Counted from the stretch's first letter, positions 1 through 11,178 are shown. The stretch: DNA of 64,000 bases from Diaporthe sp. PMI_573 (GCA_021399435.1 JAJTUP010000054.1:62001-126000); one strand, 5' to 3'. The notes: generated by a model not told the origin, from the sequence alone. Numbers and translations are program-made.

Positions 1-489
1 TTGCGGTTCTGTTCGCGCGAGGGACTCTTGGGCAACACGGTCACCTGGTTCTTCCCCAGCGAGAGGGTCTCGGGTTTGTATCGGAACAGGAGTTCGTTCC
101 TGGAACCGTACGGGTTGTTTCCCCTTGCTAGCCCGTGCCTGGGCCTCCCGAGCTTCCTCTTCTTCGATTTCCTCTAGGGTCTTCTCTACCAGGCGGCGTA
201 TTCGTTCTCCATATCTTCGTGCGGGTGGGACTTCGATTCCCTTGTTTGTAAGGGCCTCAATCAGCTCCTTTAGGAACAGACGATCCACTGTGTTGTATTG
301 GACCTCGGTCCATCCCTCAAAGTCCTCGCACAAAGATATTTGGAGATTTCTTCTAGATATTCCCATTGTTCTTATTTCCCATGTAAGCCGTGCGATGTAT
401 GTGTTCAGCTCGGCTTCCGTGGGAGCGTTGTGAGGGTCAATTGGGTTAAACCATATCTCGAGGTTCGTACGGCTCCGCCATACTGACAT
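1..489 (-). CDS. Gag-like ORF, N-terminal part, runs off left edge
   Basis: An uninterrupted minus-strand frame starts at ATG 489-487 and stays open for 163 codons to the window edge, so the C-terminus is outside. The product is charged and soluble: a moderately structured N-terminus is followed by a Glu-rich stretch (EEIEEEEAREAQ) and a Pro/Gln/Arg tail. I see no zinc knuckle, protease or polymerase motif in the visible part. The repeat-rich, gene-poor DNA behind its start could be an LTR and leader, which is why I favour a Gag-like polyprotein of an LTR retrotransposon. A host hypothetical protein is the alternative. Low to moderate confidence on identity, high on the open frame. Confidence 0.4.
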   Translation of the reverse strand, partial: MSVWRSRTNLEIWFNPIDPHNAPTEAELNTYIARLTWEIRTMGISRRNLQISLCEDFEGWTEVQYNTVDRLFLKELIEALTNKGIEVPPARRYGERIRRLVEKTLEEIEEEEAREAQARASKGKQPVRFQERTPVPIQTRDPLAGEEPGDRVAQESLARTEPQ

Positions 490-707
490 CGGGATAGTGC
501 TTTCCCCTCGAACTTCTTCGTATGTCAGCTGGTGATGGATTTGGCTATTTGCTCGCCTCAGTCTGGGACTGTTCTTCCGGAGTTGTCGGGTTTGACATGG
601 TGGTGGTCTTCGCGTCGTATCGTGCGAATCGAGTTGTTGATATATACATAGACTATGTCGTCTCGTATAGTCTGGGGTTGTATAGTTGTGCAATGGCGCA
701 CACCTTG

Positions 708-860
708 CTACTCTTTCTCGTACGATCTCAGCCTTCACAATAGTGAAGACCTTCTCAAGCAAAAGAATTGAGTAGTTTAGTCGTCTAGAAGTGCTTCTTT
801 CTCGTACGATCTCAGCTTCTACCGTAGTAGACGCCTTCTCAAGCAAAAGAAAGAAGTACT
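708..860. repeat. two-copy tandem repeat with inverted ends
   Basis: Copies at 708-775 and 790-860 share CTTTCTCGTACGATCTCAGC and, near their ends, CTTCTCAAGCAAAAGA. Each copy is bounded by a short inverted repeat (CTACTC/GAGTAG in the first; imperfect AGTGCTTCTTT/AAAGAAGTACT in the second), so each could fold as a hairpin. It lies upstream of the Gag-like ORF and may be LTR or enhancer-type sequence. Confidence 0.5.
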
Positions 861-2291
861 CCTGGGATTTAGCACAAGCGCACGATTCCCGACTCTCCCG
901 AGGCAGCACTGCTGCAATCTCCTCAGGCTAGTCGTCTTTGTGCGAGCCTCGTCTCTTCACTCTTGCCAATCTGTGAATTGCCAAGCAATCCACTGATCAG
1001 TGTTGAATGGCCTTTGCCATATGGCGATAGTACGTACGTACGTAGGGGTCTGTTGGTTGGTTCTGATTGTATTGCTTGCTTAGGGAAACGGGTGTACTAT
1101 CGTACGAAGGGAAGAGGCCACTCTTCCCCAGCCGGGCCCCCGGCTGACTAAGCACACCCAACCTATCGAACTACGTGCGATCCAACCAGGTGCTATTCCA
1201 ACAGCTTCCCAAATTCGTGGATTCGGAACAGATGAATATCGACTGCATGTTCGGCCGACAGCGCAAGGAGGTTTACGCAGACAAGCCATAAGCTTTCGTA
1301 GGGCGTGCAGGAGATATGTCTTGCGGGCGAACGATGCCAGGAAACCAGTGAATGAGAATAGTCTGCTGATAAGTGAAAGGGGAGCCCACTCCGTATGGAG
1401 GGGAGAGTACTAAAGCTGACCTTGTCATTCGGCAAACCTCCCCGCCAATTGGAACTTCTACGGCAAACGCCGCCCGGATTCCCCGGGTGTTAGGAATGCA
1501 ACGCGTCTCAATCACACTAACCCTAAAGCTACACAGACGTAGCCGTGTCCTAACATTACAGCTGCAAGATACCGTGTGATCATACTGTACCAGTAAGAGC
1601 CATGGGCGCGTTCGACACCAAACGCCGCGCCCGTTCATGGGCTGAATGCCACACCAAAGCGAGTAGTTCAACAGCATCATTCCGTGACTGGTCGTAGGAT
1701 ACGGTCAATGTTAGTCAGCAGAGGCCTTCTCCGGGGACTCAATGCCACCAAGCAAGTGATTCACCTATTGTCATTCTGTGCATTAGCCTGCCAATGTTAT
1801 CGCTAGGCCCTGTCTATAGCTGAACGCCACACAAAAGTGAGCGGTTTCACCAGTGTCGTTCCCGTGTATTAGCCTACCTTGTCACTAGGGCGCCGGGATA
1901 ATGCAACTATTGCTGTAAACGAGAAGCTCCTCCACCACAACGGCTGATTGTGTGGCACCTCGGGACTCCAAGGAACCTTGTGCAACTGGTTCAGCTGCGC
2001 AGTAAAGCAATGTTGCAGGGTACTCCATCCGGAAGGGATTTGCGCTTTGGAAAGCAGAACAATGCCCAACAAATGCGGGCTGTTGTAGAGGACTTCAGTG
2101 CTTTGATCGGGCAGGAGGAGGGACGAGCGACGGCGGAGAGTTATAAAGAGGATGAGTATGGAAGCCATGCAAGGGGATTCGAGTCCTGTCTTTCTCCCCG
2201 GCTCCAAGTTTCTCTGCAGATACAAGATTTGCGTGTGCCAAGTTTCTAGACTTTTAATGCCACTTCCCTCCCCGAATCGAGTCATCGAAAC
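861..2291. other. gene-poor stretch with a degenerate ~85-105 bp repeat
   Basis: No convincing coding frame is seen. Three related blocks begin near 1633, 1737 and 1821. Each starts with a CTGAATGCCACAC-like motif, and the last two also share a TGTATTAGCC-like and CTAGG-like end. Around 1035-1047 there is a short (ACGT)n run that also occurs near 51.2 and 53.6 kb. The last 300 bases are the upstream region of the rhodopsin-type gene at 2292. Confidence 0.4.
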
Positions 2292-3578
2292 ATGTCGTCA
2301 AACGAGACCATCGGCGCCGTGCCACCCCCACCAGGTGTTGTGTCCAACTTCGATGATCCGCCCAGCTCGGCACTGGTCAACACGGCCACTAGTATCGCCC
2401 TCGCACTCTTCTCAACATGCTTCGTGGCATTGCGGTTTTATACCACGCTTGGTATCACCCGCGTGCGAGTGCCTGCAGATCGTAAGCTGCGAAAATGCCA
2501 CAATTAACTGTTCAAGCCACCTCTAACTTCTCTACCTAGTTCTGTTAGCTCTCGCCTGGGTATGTTGCCAGTTGTTGTTCCTACGGTAGCTCCTGGAAGC
2601 TAAACCCAATCCAGCTGCTAGCTGTCGCCTTTTCGGTATCGGCCTGCATTCGTCAGTATGCCCACATGTAGGCACGTCCCTACCCGTCGATTCCTTGGCT
2701 TACTTGTCTGCAGTACCGCGATTCGGCTTCGGCCGCCATCTATGGGATGTCTCGTTCACGACGTTCAACATCCACTTCATGAAGGTAGCCAACCAGACCA
2801 TCGTGGCCGTCCCACTCCAATGTCTGCAGCGCTTACTAAACCTTAGTGACTTGATAGACTGGCGCGATTGTAGGGACGTTCTTTGGAATGTCTGTCACCT
2901 TTTCCAAGCTCTCAATCTTGGCCTTCTACCTAAACATTGCCTTGGGTCCTGTCGCCAAGCGTCAAAGGGTTGCCATCTATTCCCTTGCGGTTGTCGTTTT
3001 TCTTTACGGCACCCTCACTTCCTTCGAATGGCTTTTCGCTTGCCGTCCCATGGAGAAATACTGGGATTTCACCATTACTGACGGGACTTGTATAAATTTT
3101 ATAAAGATCATGTTGTTCAATGGTGTGATGAACGTTGTTACTGACACGGCTATTTTGTGTTTTCCTATTTGGATACTTTGGAATTTACGTCTCCCAGTCC
3201 GGCAGAAGGTCGGAGTGATGGGAATAATGATGACCGGCGGCCTGTGAGTTAAACTGTCGCAGCGCGAGGAAGAATACTAGAACTAATCTTGCGAATAGGG
3301 TCCTCGCCATCAGCATCGCCAGGGCAATAATGACTATGGACATCCTCGACAACCTAGACATTACCTGGGAATGGACTCCGCTATTTATTGCGATGTATGT
3401 CAGTCGTTTGCGTTTGGGATGCTGAACCTTTATCTCTGACGTATAGCTCTTAGGATGCTCGAGGTGCATATTGGGCTGGTCTGCGTCTGTCCTGATATTC
3501 GCCAAGCCCTTCTTTAAGAAGACATTTCCCGAAGCTTCTCGGGAGCTCTTACGGAGCTCACTCAGCTCCTTATGGTAG
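2292..3578 (+). pseudogene. PTH11/rhodopsin-type seven-TM protein, probably frameshifted
   Basis: The product matches the fungal rhodopsin-like integral membrane family (PTH11-related receptors): an N-terminal TM segment ending in VALRFYTTLGITRV, then LLALAW, the signature RFGFGRHLWDV, the TM3 motif KLSILAFYLN, the C-x-P loop (LFACRPMEKYWD) and a TM with DTAILCFPIWIL. My exon model has short introns near 2480-2538, 2559-2611, 2655-2714, 2822-2874, 3246-3299 and 3391-3452. In the last exon the frame reads GLVCVC and then must change near 3487-3500 to continue as FAKPFFKKTFPEAS to TAG 3576. Without that change it ends at TAA about 3511. I infer a 1-2 nt indel. Expected location is the plasma membrane. 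The exon borders are hand-placed. Confidence 0.65.
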
Positions 3579-4003
3579 CCGGTCGAGGCGATGGATAACA
3601 CAGTCCGATGCGGAGAGATATCCGCTGCCATCGCAAGACGGAAATATGGTACCCCTGGATAACACTTTTGGAAATTCTCTAACGTAGGTGGACAGTCAGC
3701 CGGTCAGGACACATGCCCGGTCAGTTTTGTTAACTCTGCTAACTTTTGCCAACCCTAGCACCCACGTGAGGCCAGCATATCAATAGGAATTGGCACCAAT
3801 TGGTGCAAACTGGTCCCAATTGCTTATTTTTAATTGATTTGGTCAATTTAGAGTGGTTGGGTGGCTGCAGTGCCAGTCTGAAGTGGCTGACTTTTGGTGG
3901 GAAAATCGCGTTCCCCACCAAAATGGAGCATTTCAACCATGCAGAATCAACCTCAATCTACACCAGCCAAATCAAACTATTTTGGCGGTCCGACGCGGAC
4001 CGC
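3579..4003. other. 3' flank and likely terminal inverted repeat of a pogo/Fot element
   Basis: Behind the transposase fragment at 4004, the sequence at 3685-3730 reads TA followed by GGTGGACAGTCAGCCGGTCA and a second GCCCGGTCAG copy, as expected for a TA-flanked pogo/Fot terminus. A 7-bp inverted repeat CGGTCCG-ACG-CGGACCG lies near 3988-4004. No other gene is seen. Confidence 0.35.
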
Positions 4004-4747
4004 TTAAGAATGTACTATTATACACTCTGAATCTGACTGACTAGACTCTTCTGCATCTTTCTCACAAGTTCTTGCGTTATGCCCAGTCTCGCCGCAGTTG
4101 CCACATCGTCGTTTGCTCGGTCCGCCGCGGTCCGCCTCCTCAGCACCACCAGCCATTTCACCAGCCGGCCGCTTCCCCTTTTGTTTTTCTTCAATTATCA
4201 CCTGAGATTCCTCAATACTAAGTGCCCCTCCAAGCTGGACCCGACTTCTTTTGGCCCTCCGGCGTTTGGCGAGCCCAATATTAGCCTTCTCAAGGGTACG
4301 GACCCGATCATTCAAAAGAGTAATCTGATGCGCCATTGCTTGTGCACCCTTTGTAAACTTCTCAATTGCCTGGATAATTGGTGTAGGGGAGCTGCCCTGA
4401 TGGGCTGAGATCTTGCCCTTGATAAAACTTGATTGCTGGACAGTCTGGTGGGCATTGGAGGGTGTTTGTGATTCCCATTTCGATGGTGACACAGGGAGGG
4501 ATTGTACTGGAGTTTGTAGGCGGACATCCAGCTTGGAAATGACAGAATCTGGGTTCCATGGAGAAATACCAGCCTGACGGAGAAGAGAAGAAGTGCGATT
4601 AATTAAACCTGCTCCTGCAGCGTATACAGTACAAGAAAAAAAAGATGAATCAGACTGGCGCACACTGGCATATGGTACAGTACATAAGTTGCTAAATATA
4701 TCCTGATAGTGCTTGACAGAAGGCCTGTACTTCTGCACCAGCCACAA
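4004..4747 (-). pseudogene. pogo/Fot-type DDE transposase, C-terminal fragment
   Basis: The 247-codon frame corresponds to the non-catalytic C-terminal third of fungal pogo/Fot transposases. It has the segment following the DDE core (GISPWNPDSVISKLDV), a Gln/Ser spacer, a helical coiled region (LLNDRVRTLEKAN), a basic patch (KRRRAKRSRVQ) and a CCHC zinc knuckle CGNCGETGHNARTC near the end. The helix-turn-helix domains and the catalytic triad are absent. Upstream on the same strand the sequence turns within about 30 bp into the truncated 3' end of the Helitron helicase, so two broken elements are joined here. I cannot tell which one inserted first. Confidence 0.8.
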
Positions 4748-4778
4748 TTTTCAGACTGTAGTACAGTACAACAATATG

Positions 4779-7439
4779 TTATATAAGCACCACACTTCTT
4801 TTGAGCTTGTCCAGGTCGGCCGCCGTCTGTCGGCCTGTTCGGATGCGTTCTAAGAGCCCTATCAGTTCCTCGTCGCCCTCGGCCCTCTTCTGCTCCTCTA
4901 GGACCACTACGTTGGTAAACAGCTCCCATGTCGTCTTGGCCTGGATCTGCTGCCATCGATATTGCGTCGCACGATCCGAGAGGTTCCGTAGCCCCTTGCC
5001 GCTGTCGCTGGGGTCGACCCGGCTCAGCAGACCCTTCTGCAGTACTGGCCCGAACTGGAGGAAGTCGCCCGTGAAGACCACCACCGGTATCCCGCCGAAC
5101 GGCCTGTCTGGGAAGCCGCGGAGCGCCCGCAGCTTGTGGTCTACTTCGTAGAGCGTCTTAAGTCCCAACATGCTTACCCTCGTCGACCACAAGCACGTCA
5201 CGCCTTCTCCAACGCTGCCGGCTCCTCTCCAGGTTCGCGGATGGTAGGCTTTCCATCGCGGCTCCGTCTTGATCCTTGAAGGCTAGCCCCAGCGCGGAGT
5301 GGATGGTGTTACCGCCGATCCCTGCCGCCGCCGTCCCGGACGTAGCTGTTATGACAATACGTTTCGACGACCCTTTCGCCGCGAATACCTCTTTCAGCGT
5401 CTCGATGAGCCAAGACTTCCCGGTGCCGCCGCTTCCGCCTATGTATTGGAGATGTTGAGGTGGCTGCTCCCACACCGTGTGCCCTTCGTTGCCGTCAGCG
5501 ACTATATCTGACACTTCCTCCGCTCTGTCCATCGCCTCACAGATGAGGCCGAGGGCGATCTTCTGCATGCGGTTTAGCGTTCGCTGCTTGCCTATCATGT
5601 TCCCGACCAGGAGGAAGCTGCTGCCAGGTGCTATATCTACCCAAGTATGAGCTGGAGCGGGGGTTAGGTTGGGCGCCGGGATAGGTGGGAACAATACTGA
5701 TCATCGCCGGGACCGAAACCAGCCTCGTCGCCGTTCTTGTCTTCGCCGACTTCATCATCCCCTTCGATGGCTAGCACTCTGGCTCTGTGGAGCCGCAGCT
5801 GGGCCGCCCGTACCATGCCAATCTCGGGCTTCGTCATCGTTTTTTACTGTCGCTTGATGTTCGGACTGCGTGCGCCACGGGTCCGGTTCGGGGTCAGAGA
5901 AGCTGGCTCTCTCGAGCGCCTGTAGCAGCCTTGCCAGTGCGGGGGAGTCTTTGGCAATGCCTTGATCGCCGTGCAGGTTATACACCGCGTCATGGAATGT
6001 GTACCTCAAGTCCGTGTTGTGCGGTCGCCACGTGGTGCCAGGGGCTATTCCCTCCTCCGCCGGCTCGTGCTCTTTCTCCTCGTCACCTTCGCTGCGGCTA
6101 GCCCACAACGCCGCGTCTTTCTTAGCATCTTCGGCGCTCTTGTGCAGAAGCTTAATGTTGCTAACCACCCCCTTCACCCGGTCCGGTATGGCTTCCGACA
6201 GCTTTGCCCACACGTCTTTGACTGAGGCGTACTCACCAGATGCATAGCGGTAGCCGTAGAGCTCGTCCAGGCGCGTGAAGCGTTGCCAAGGTACAAAGAG
6301 TGCTAGGAGGACCACCGCGGTTCTGTATGCCGTTAGCTCTTCGACGAGCCTTCTCTCTCTCTTCACCTCTCCTACCGTTGGTAATATCCTGGGTCTAGCT
6401 TATCCAGGTCGTGGTTGAGGGGGCCGGTGAGCACCGGGACGTACTGCGACCCTGCTTTCAGGAGCTCTTGGATCCATCTCTCTCCATTGACAAGGTCTTG
6501 GTCGAAGGGGAAATACTGCGGCTTGTCTACGTTCGTCCGCTTCCCAACCCGACGCACTTGAATCACGCTAGCATAGTCGTAGAAGCAGAGGTCCTCCAAT
6601 AGAGCCCCACGCCCGGCGTATGCCTCCAGCAGTGGAAGATGCACACCAGACTGCGCTATGTTGATCGTCTCCGGGGCCGCTCGCAGACGAGCCTCCGGTC
6701 CGGCTGCGTCTTGTAGACCCCGCCACCTCCTGAAGACCGCCCAGTACAGCGTATTGAGGTGAATGCTCTGCCATCTCTCCACGCTGGAGTAGTGGTTGGG
6801 ATGACCGAGGAGCCTGCTGCATACCTCCACGGCGGATAGCTCCCTGCTGGTGAAGATCTGGTTTGCCGTCCGGGCCAGGAATTGCCTGGCCTTATTATTT
6901 ACCTGCGCCGCCCTCGGGGCTTCGTCGTCATGCGCTACTTGGCCTTCGGCCCCGACGTCCGCTGACATCCTTTCCCACACCGGCTTCATAAGCGCCGCCC
7001 GTTTCCATAACGGCGTATCTAGCTTCGTGGCGTAATTCGTGGCGTAATAGCTCATGGCTAGGCTTGACGTGACCGTGACGAGGAGTCGAATGTCGTGGTT
7101 GTGCCGCAAGGCAACCGCTAGGGCCTTGTTGAACCGGCTAATCCGGCTGTGATTGCGTTTGACGTGCAGCAGGCCGCTCGGTGTGAATTCAGTCTGTTCC
7201 CGCAGCACCCACGGAGCTCGGAAGCGACACGGATACTGATTTCTTGTCCGGCCCTTTTCCTTGAAGCTATACTTGACACATGTTGCGCCGCAGCTGTGCA
7301 TCTGGCAACGATGCGCCACCCAGTTCGCCTCGCTCTCGAACACATCGGCCAGCTTGTCAACATCGTTCACTATGTCGCTTATATCACGGAAGACGCTGTC
7401 CCACCGTCGGTATCGTTTCGCCCCTCGTTCGTCACAACA
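4779..7439 (-). pseudogene. Helitron middle region and PIF1 helicase, frameshifted and truncated
   Basis: From the acceptor at 7440 the frame gives CCDERGAKRYRRW and runs to 6372. It resumes one frame over at 6366 (RERRLVEELTAYRTAV), passes an acidic linker with further shifts, and becomes the helicase from 5694. Helicase motifs: QYIGGSGGTGKSWL (Walker A), ITATSGTAAAGI (motif Ia-like), VLVVDE then SMLGLKTLYEVD after a one-base shift (Walker B), VVVFTGDFLQFGP (motif III-like). The frame ends at LKRSVVLI, so motifs IV-VI are absent. The extra G in the run near 5183 is enough to explain the Walker B break. Confidence 0.8.
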
Positions 7440-7480
7440 CTACCGTGCCTGGGTGAGCGGCTCTTCCCTCTCTACCGCGT

Positions 7481-10039
7481 CTAGCTAGGCAATACGCTTA
7501 CCTCACTCACTAGGGTATCAAGGTATCGACACACCTGCTCCGCGTACGCCCCGTCATCTTGCATATCGTCCAAGACAGTGGGCATTTCCACGTTGGCGTC
7601 GAGCCACAAGAATCCGTGTAGGTGCTCCGCCCCCCTTTCGTTCGTCTCGACGCAGCCATAATAGCCAGAGACCTTGCCGAATATCGATGGCCCCCCTACG
7701 CGTACGCAGTGTTGGAAGAAGAGACGGATCTCGCGGTCGAAAAACTTGGCGGAGCTCACAGGATCTCGCACTACATGCTGTACCCGACCGATGTGCTTGC
7801 GGAACTGGTCCACCAGCTGCCTGGCCAGCTCTCCGCTCACAGCCCGGTAGGCAGTCAGCTTCATATTTACTTCGTTGGTCAGGTCGTTTGGATTCAGCGT
7901 GAACCAAATTGTCTTCATCCCTAGCAGTAAGCTGAGGGAGTTGATCTTGCGACGGTGACCGAGTCTCTCTTCGTTCGACATATGCTGGCCATGCCCGAAG
8001 GCGCTGAGCTCTCGAAGCAGGAAGGAGACGTCCTCGTTCGTAGTCGTCCTGGTCTGGCGGTATTCTTCCTCCGCGGCCTCGATCTCGCTGGCAGTCAGCG
8101 CGCGGAGGATCTGCTCCACCCGAGCGAAGGACCGCTTCTGCATGCGAATATAGCTGATCCGCCGGTTCTCCGAGCGGACCAGCATGTTGTATATGAGGAA
8201 GGGAAACGCCGGGTGCGTCGCGAAAAGGCCGCCTACTACTGGTCAATTCCGTCTGATCTCCCAGCCCGGCGGGTACATACCGTGTCGCTGGAGCACCAAT
8301 CTCGCCCAACTCCGTAGGGTGAAGTTACGGTCCTGGCCGCAGCTACTATGGACGTCCGTGAATCCGACACCGGCATCCTCCGCCAACTTAGGGCCTCCTC
8401 GGCCCCACGGAAAGAGGCAGGGGAAGGTCTTGGGAAAGAAATCGGGGTCGTTGCTGTCGACATACTCCTCCCCCCGCTGGTTGATAATAAACGGTTCCGT
8501 AGTGCCGGCAAAGTATCCGATTCCACCCTCACTCCGCCTGCGCTTCTTGCCCCGATGGCGGCCATCCGTCTGGTCCAGGCTGGCCTGGACCCACCGAAGC
8601 CGTTCTCTAGGGCCGTGGTCCGCCGTCTCGTCGGGCCCCAACATCCCTGTTGAAACCATCTCGATTAGCTCTTCCTCTATATACCGAAGATCCAGCTCCT
8701 CTCTCTGGAGATGACGCCCCTGCAAGCCGCCTAGTCTCGCGTTGCTTTCGTTCTCTTGTCGCACAGCATCGTCTTCGCTGTCTTCCAGCGTAGCTAGCAC
8801 CTCTTCGGCCGTACGAATAGGTTGCTCTGCACGACCACGCTCAACGGCCGACACATAGTATCCAGTCCGGATTTGGTCCTCCGCACTCAGCTCGTATGGG
8901 ACCATGCTATCGAATATAGCTTGCGGCACCTCGGTACCGGAACACCAGTCCCCCCAACTCCGGAGGTGCTCCTCACTGATACAAATATCTCGGAATAACG
9001 GATTATACCGCTTCAGCCAGGTAAGCGCGCCTTTCAGCCGCTGGGGACGCACCGACATCATCCAGGCAATGTCGGTAGGCACCGGCTTCCGTGGTGCTAC
9101 GAAGCACACGTGGATCCTCTCCAGCTCGTTCATCATGGGGTGCGGGAGCACTTTCGACACCAAGTTCTCCACGTCGTTGGGGAATACGGTAATGTGGCCC
9201 TTCTTGTGCTTACGATATCGGCCGTTGGTAGCCTTCTCGATGTCGATCTGGAACTTGGTGATCCAACCACAAGGTATGTACAAGCCAATGAGCCGTTCCT
9301 CCATTGGAGTCAAGTATCGCAGTGCCGCCGGATATCTATGGACGCATCCAAGGCCGAGGTTGTTGACTTGGCAGGCACGCGGGAGCTTACCTGCCTCTAA
9401 GGCATGACTACAGTCTTGGCAGACAGGGAACCCATCCGGCCCTTCACGGGGGAAGCATTGTCGGCATGCGAAATGTTCCCGATCCTGGCGCGTGAGGCGC
9501 GTTTCCGCCTGCCGATACAACGGCTCGAACACCGTCCACTTCCAGTCGGAGACGTCGACGGATGCCTTCTGCTCATAGCAGACGACGCAGTGTGTCAGCT
9601 CCATGGTGTTTTCGTCATGCATCTTGTTGTAGAAGTCACAGACGGTCTCCAGCTCGAGCTCGCGCGGTCTCGGCTCACTCCATGTATGGCCCGCCGAATC
9701 TCTCACCCTCTGCTCCCAACGTTCATCCATCGCCTTCAGAACCTCATGCAACGACTTCTTTCGCTCTTGGAATAGCGGAGAGGCTGGAGTATCCACTATC
9801 GGAAAGATTGAGGGAGCTGCTGACCGTGCTGGTTGGCCGACCCGCGCATCTTTCTCGGTAGGGACTGGTCTCGTATGTTTCCTGCGGGTGCGGTAAGCGG
9901 TCCCTGGTCTGGGACCGCGCTGCTTAAGACTCGGCGTCACAACGATAGGAGGACATTGAATTGGTGGTGTGGTCGGTGTCTTGGGAAGGAGTCGGGCCAG
10001 CGGCCGTCTCGGTGGGTAGATCCTCTGCTTTCTGCCCAT
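7481..10039 (-). pseudogene. Helitron N-terminal region with HUH Rep motif, one in-frame stop
   Basis: ATG 10039 opens a frame that reads 598 codons to TGA 8243-8245 and then continues in the same frame to 7481. Sense across the stop is clear: the protein resumes directly with GGLFATHPAFPFLIYNML, a conserved stretch of Helitron Rep proteins. The Helitron-like N domain covers roughly 8185-7481, with MKTIWFTLNPNDL and the metal-binding EHLHGFLW. The Cys pairs near 9560-9400 look like zinc ligands. A GTAAGC donor at 7501 suggests the apparent end at 7481 lies inside an intron rejoining at 7439 (CCDERGAKRYRRW). Rep nucleases of this family nick and join the ends of the element. Confidence 0.8.
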
Positions 10040-10422
10040 GACGTTCGGCGTGATCTATGACAATCCAGCAGCGCCTTTGGTTAGCTGGAGTCCTCTAAGT
10101 GTTGCCAGAATATCTCTTGTTCTTTCTTGCCAGAGTGCCATGGTACTGTCACGGTCTCCTCATCACCTAGTCCCAAGCGGCCTACCAACACACAATAGCC
10201 CCCGGAACTCCGTTGTGCCGATCTGTCACGCGCATCTACGGCAGCGGACATGATATGTGACCGAGTGGCCCTGCCGGGGACCTCCCTGCTGATGGGGTGA
10301 TAGGTCACTTGCCGTTGCCCTCGTCAGCGTAAGGGTCCCACTTTGTTGGAAACTTTATGGGAAGTTCACAATTTCTTCGAAACAATCTGTGCGCGGCCCT
10401 GCGCTCGCTTTCTGAACTCATT
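10040..10422. other. region upstream of the Helitron ORF, no gene recognised
   Basis: Small frames here have no family resemblance. The Helitron 5' terminus (a TC start on the minus strand) should lie in or near this stretch, but the motif is too short to place by eye. The 3' end of the MYND gene borders it on the right. Confidence 0.3.
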
Positions 10423-11178
10423 TTACTTCATCTCGACTTCCAGCTCTTCCATTCCAGCTGCTCCCATCAATAAACGTCTCACGACCTCCTCTCGACTAAT
10501 CTCCCTGGACCGCGGCGGCTCGCCAGGTCCCGCGACATTGAAGACGGCGCTGTAGGTCACTTTGGTGTCGGAGTCAGCGTCCGCCTCGTCCAGGGGGCGC
10601 CTTGCATCGAATGTCGACGTCGGCCACGGCGTACACTCAGCCTTGTGGTTTGGCCAGTCCTCCTCTTGGTGCTCTTGCCCACAATACCCCGCGACGTGAC
10701 AGCCCCCGCATTCCCTTAGCCCTTCTCTTTTCTTGCATACTCTACAGGACATAAGCTCTGCGAAGAGTCCTGGGTCCGGACCACTAAGGCCACCATCTGG
10801 AGAGCGGCTCCTCGACATTACTTGCAGCATTCGCTGCCGCGTCCGGGTCCGACATTTCAGGTCCCCGCAGAACGGATCCACGACGACCACAACGTGAGGT
10901 TCCGGAGCATCAAGGAATGCCATCGGAGGTAGATATTCAGTGGCCACTGCTGGTAATCCACACGCACACGGGGCCGGACTGGCACGCCGGAGGCAAGTCG
11001 CCTCGCTCTTTTCCATAATGATATCCATCGCTGCGTCCCACAACTGCCTTTCCTCGGGTTTCGCCTTGTCGGAATCGTCCCCTGCCCCGACGATGCGATT
11101 AGGTATGTCGTAGGATACATCGAACTTGACGCGTACACGATAACAGAGGAAATCAAACCGAACGCGTCTTGTAGCCAT
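10423..11178 (-). CDS. MYND-type zinc finger protein
   Basis: A single-exon frame from ATG 11178 gives 251 aa. An upstream in-frame GTG at 11199 is less likely than ATG, which is followed by ATRRVRFDFLCYRV. The zinc finger lies in the second half: CRVCKKREGLRECGGC, then YCGQEH, DWPNHKAEC. Spacing matches MYND, except that a His (YCGQEH) stands where the sixth ligand is usually Cys. A run of five Val (HVVVVVDPF) sits in the middle. MYND fingers mediate protein-protein contacts, often in transcriptional regulation; the partner here is unknown. It starts about 1.1 kb upstream of the Helitron ORF on the same strand, but codon texture and intact frame suggest a host gene. Confidence 0.8.
   Translation of the reverse strand: MATRRVRFDFLCYRVRVKFDVSYDIPNRIVGAGDDSDKAKPEERQLWDAAMDIIMEKSEATCLRRASPAPCACGLPAVATEYLPPMAFLDAPEPHVVVVVDPFCGDLKCRTRTRQRMLQVMSRSRSPDGGLSGPDPGLFAELMSCRVCKKREGLRECGGCHVAGYCGQEHQEEDWPNHKAECTPWPTSTFDARRPLDEADADSDTKVTYSAVFNVAGPGEPPRSREISREEVVRRLLMGAAGMEELEVEMK

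Larger units (their letters stand above)
4779..10039 (-). mobile_element. decayed Helitron: Rep/HUH plus PIF1-type helicase
   Basis: This is a rolling-circle transposon polyprotein read on the minus strand. Order: a Cys-rich DUF6570-like region (CVVCYEQK, ACRQCF, VCQDC), then the Helitron-like N domain with the HUH motif EHLHGFLW, then a spacer region (YYATNYATK), then a PIF1 helicase. The helicase has Walker A GGSGGTGKS and a Walker B region VLVVDE whose continuation SMLGL is in another frame. The frame is broken by an in-frame TGA at 8243-8245, a frame change near 6370-6383, out-and-in shifts around 5690-5800, and a one-base shift near 5180-5190. The 62-nt gap at 7440-7501 has good splice borders and is probably a true intron. 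The helicase stops early at 4779, so its C-terminal motifs and the Helitron 3' hairpin are missing. Confidence 0.85.

Noticed and set aside
1080..1680. Overlapping frames of 62-135 codons on both strands
   Set aside because: No start context, no family resemblance and low-complexity composition; they coincide with repeat-like DNA.
7440..7501. A further frameshift in the Helitron
   Set aside because: GTAAGC donor and TAG acceptor in matching phase make a normal 62-nt intron more likely.
5276..9861. Plus-strand frames up to ~176 codons across the Helitron
   Set aside because: They are antisense shadows of the GC-rich Helitron coding strand, where motifs are unambiguous.
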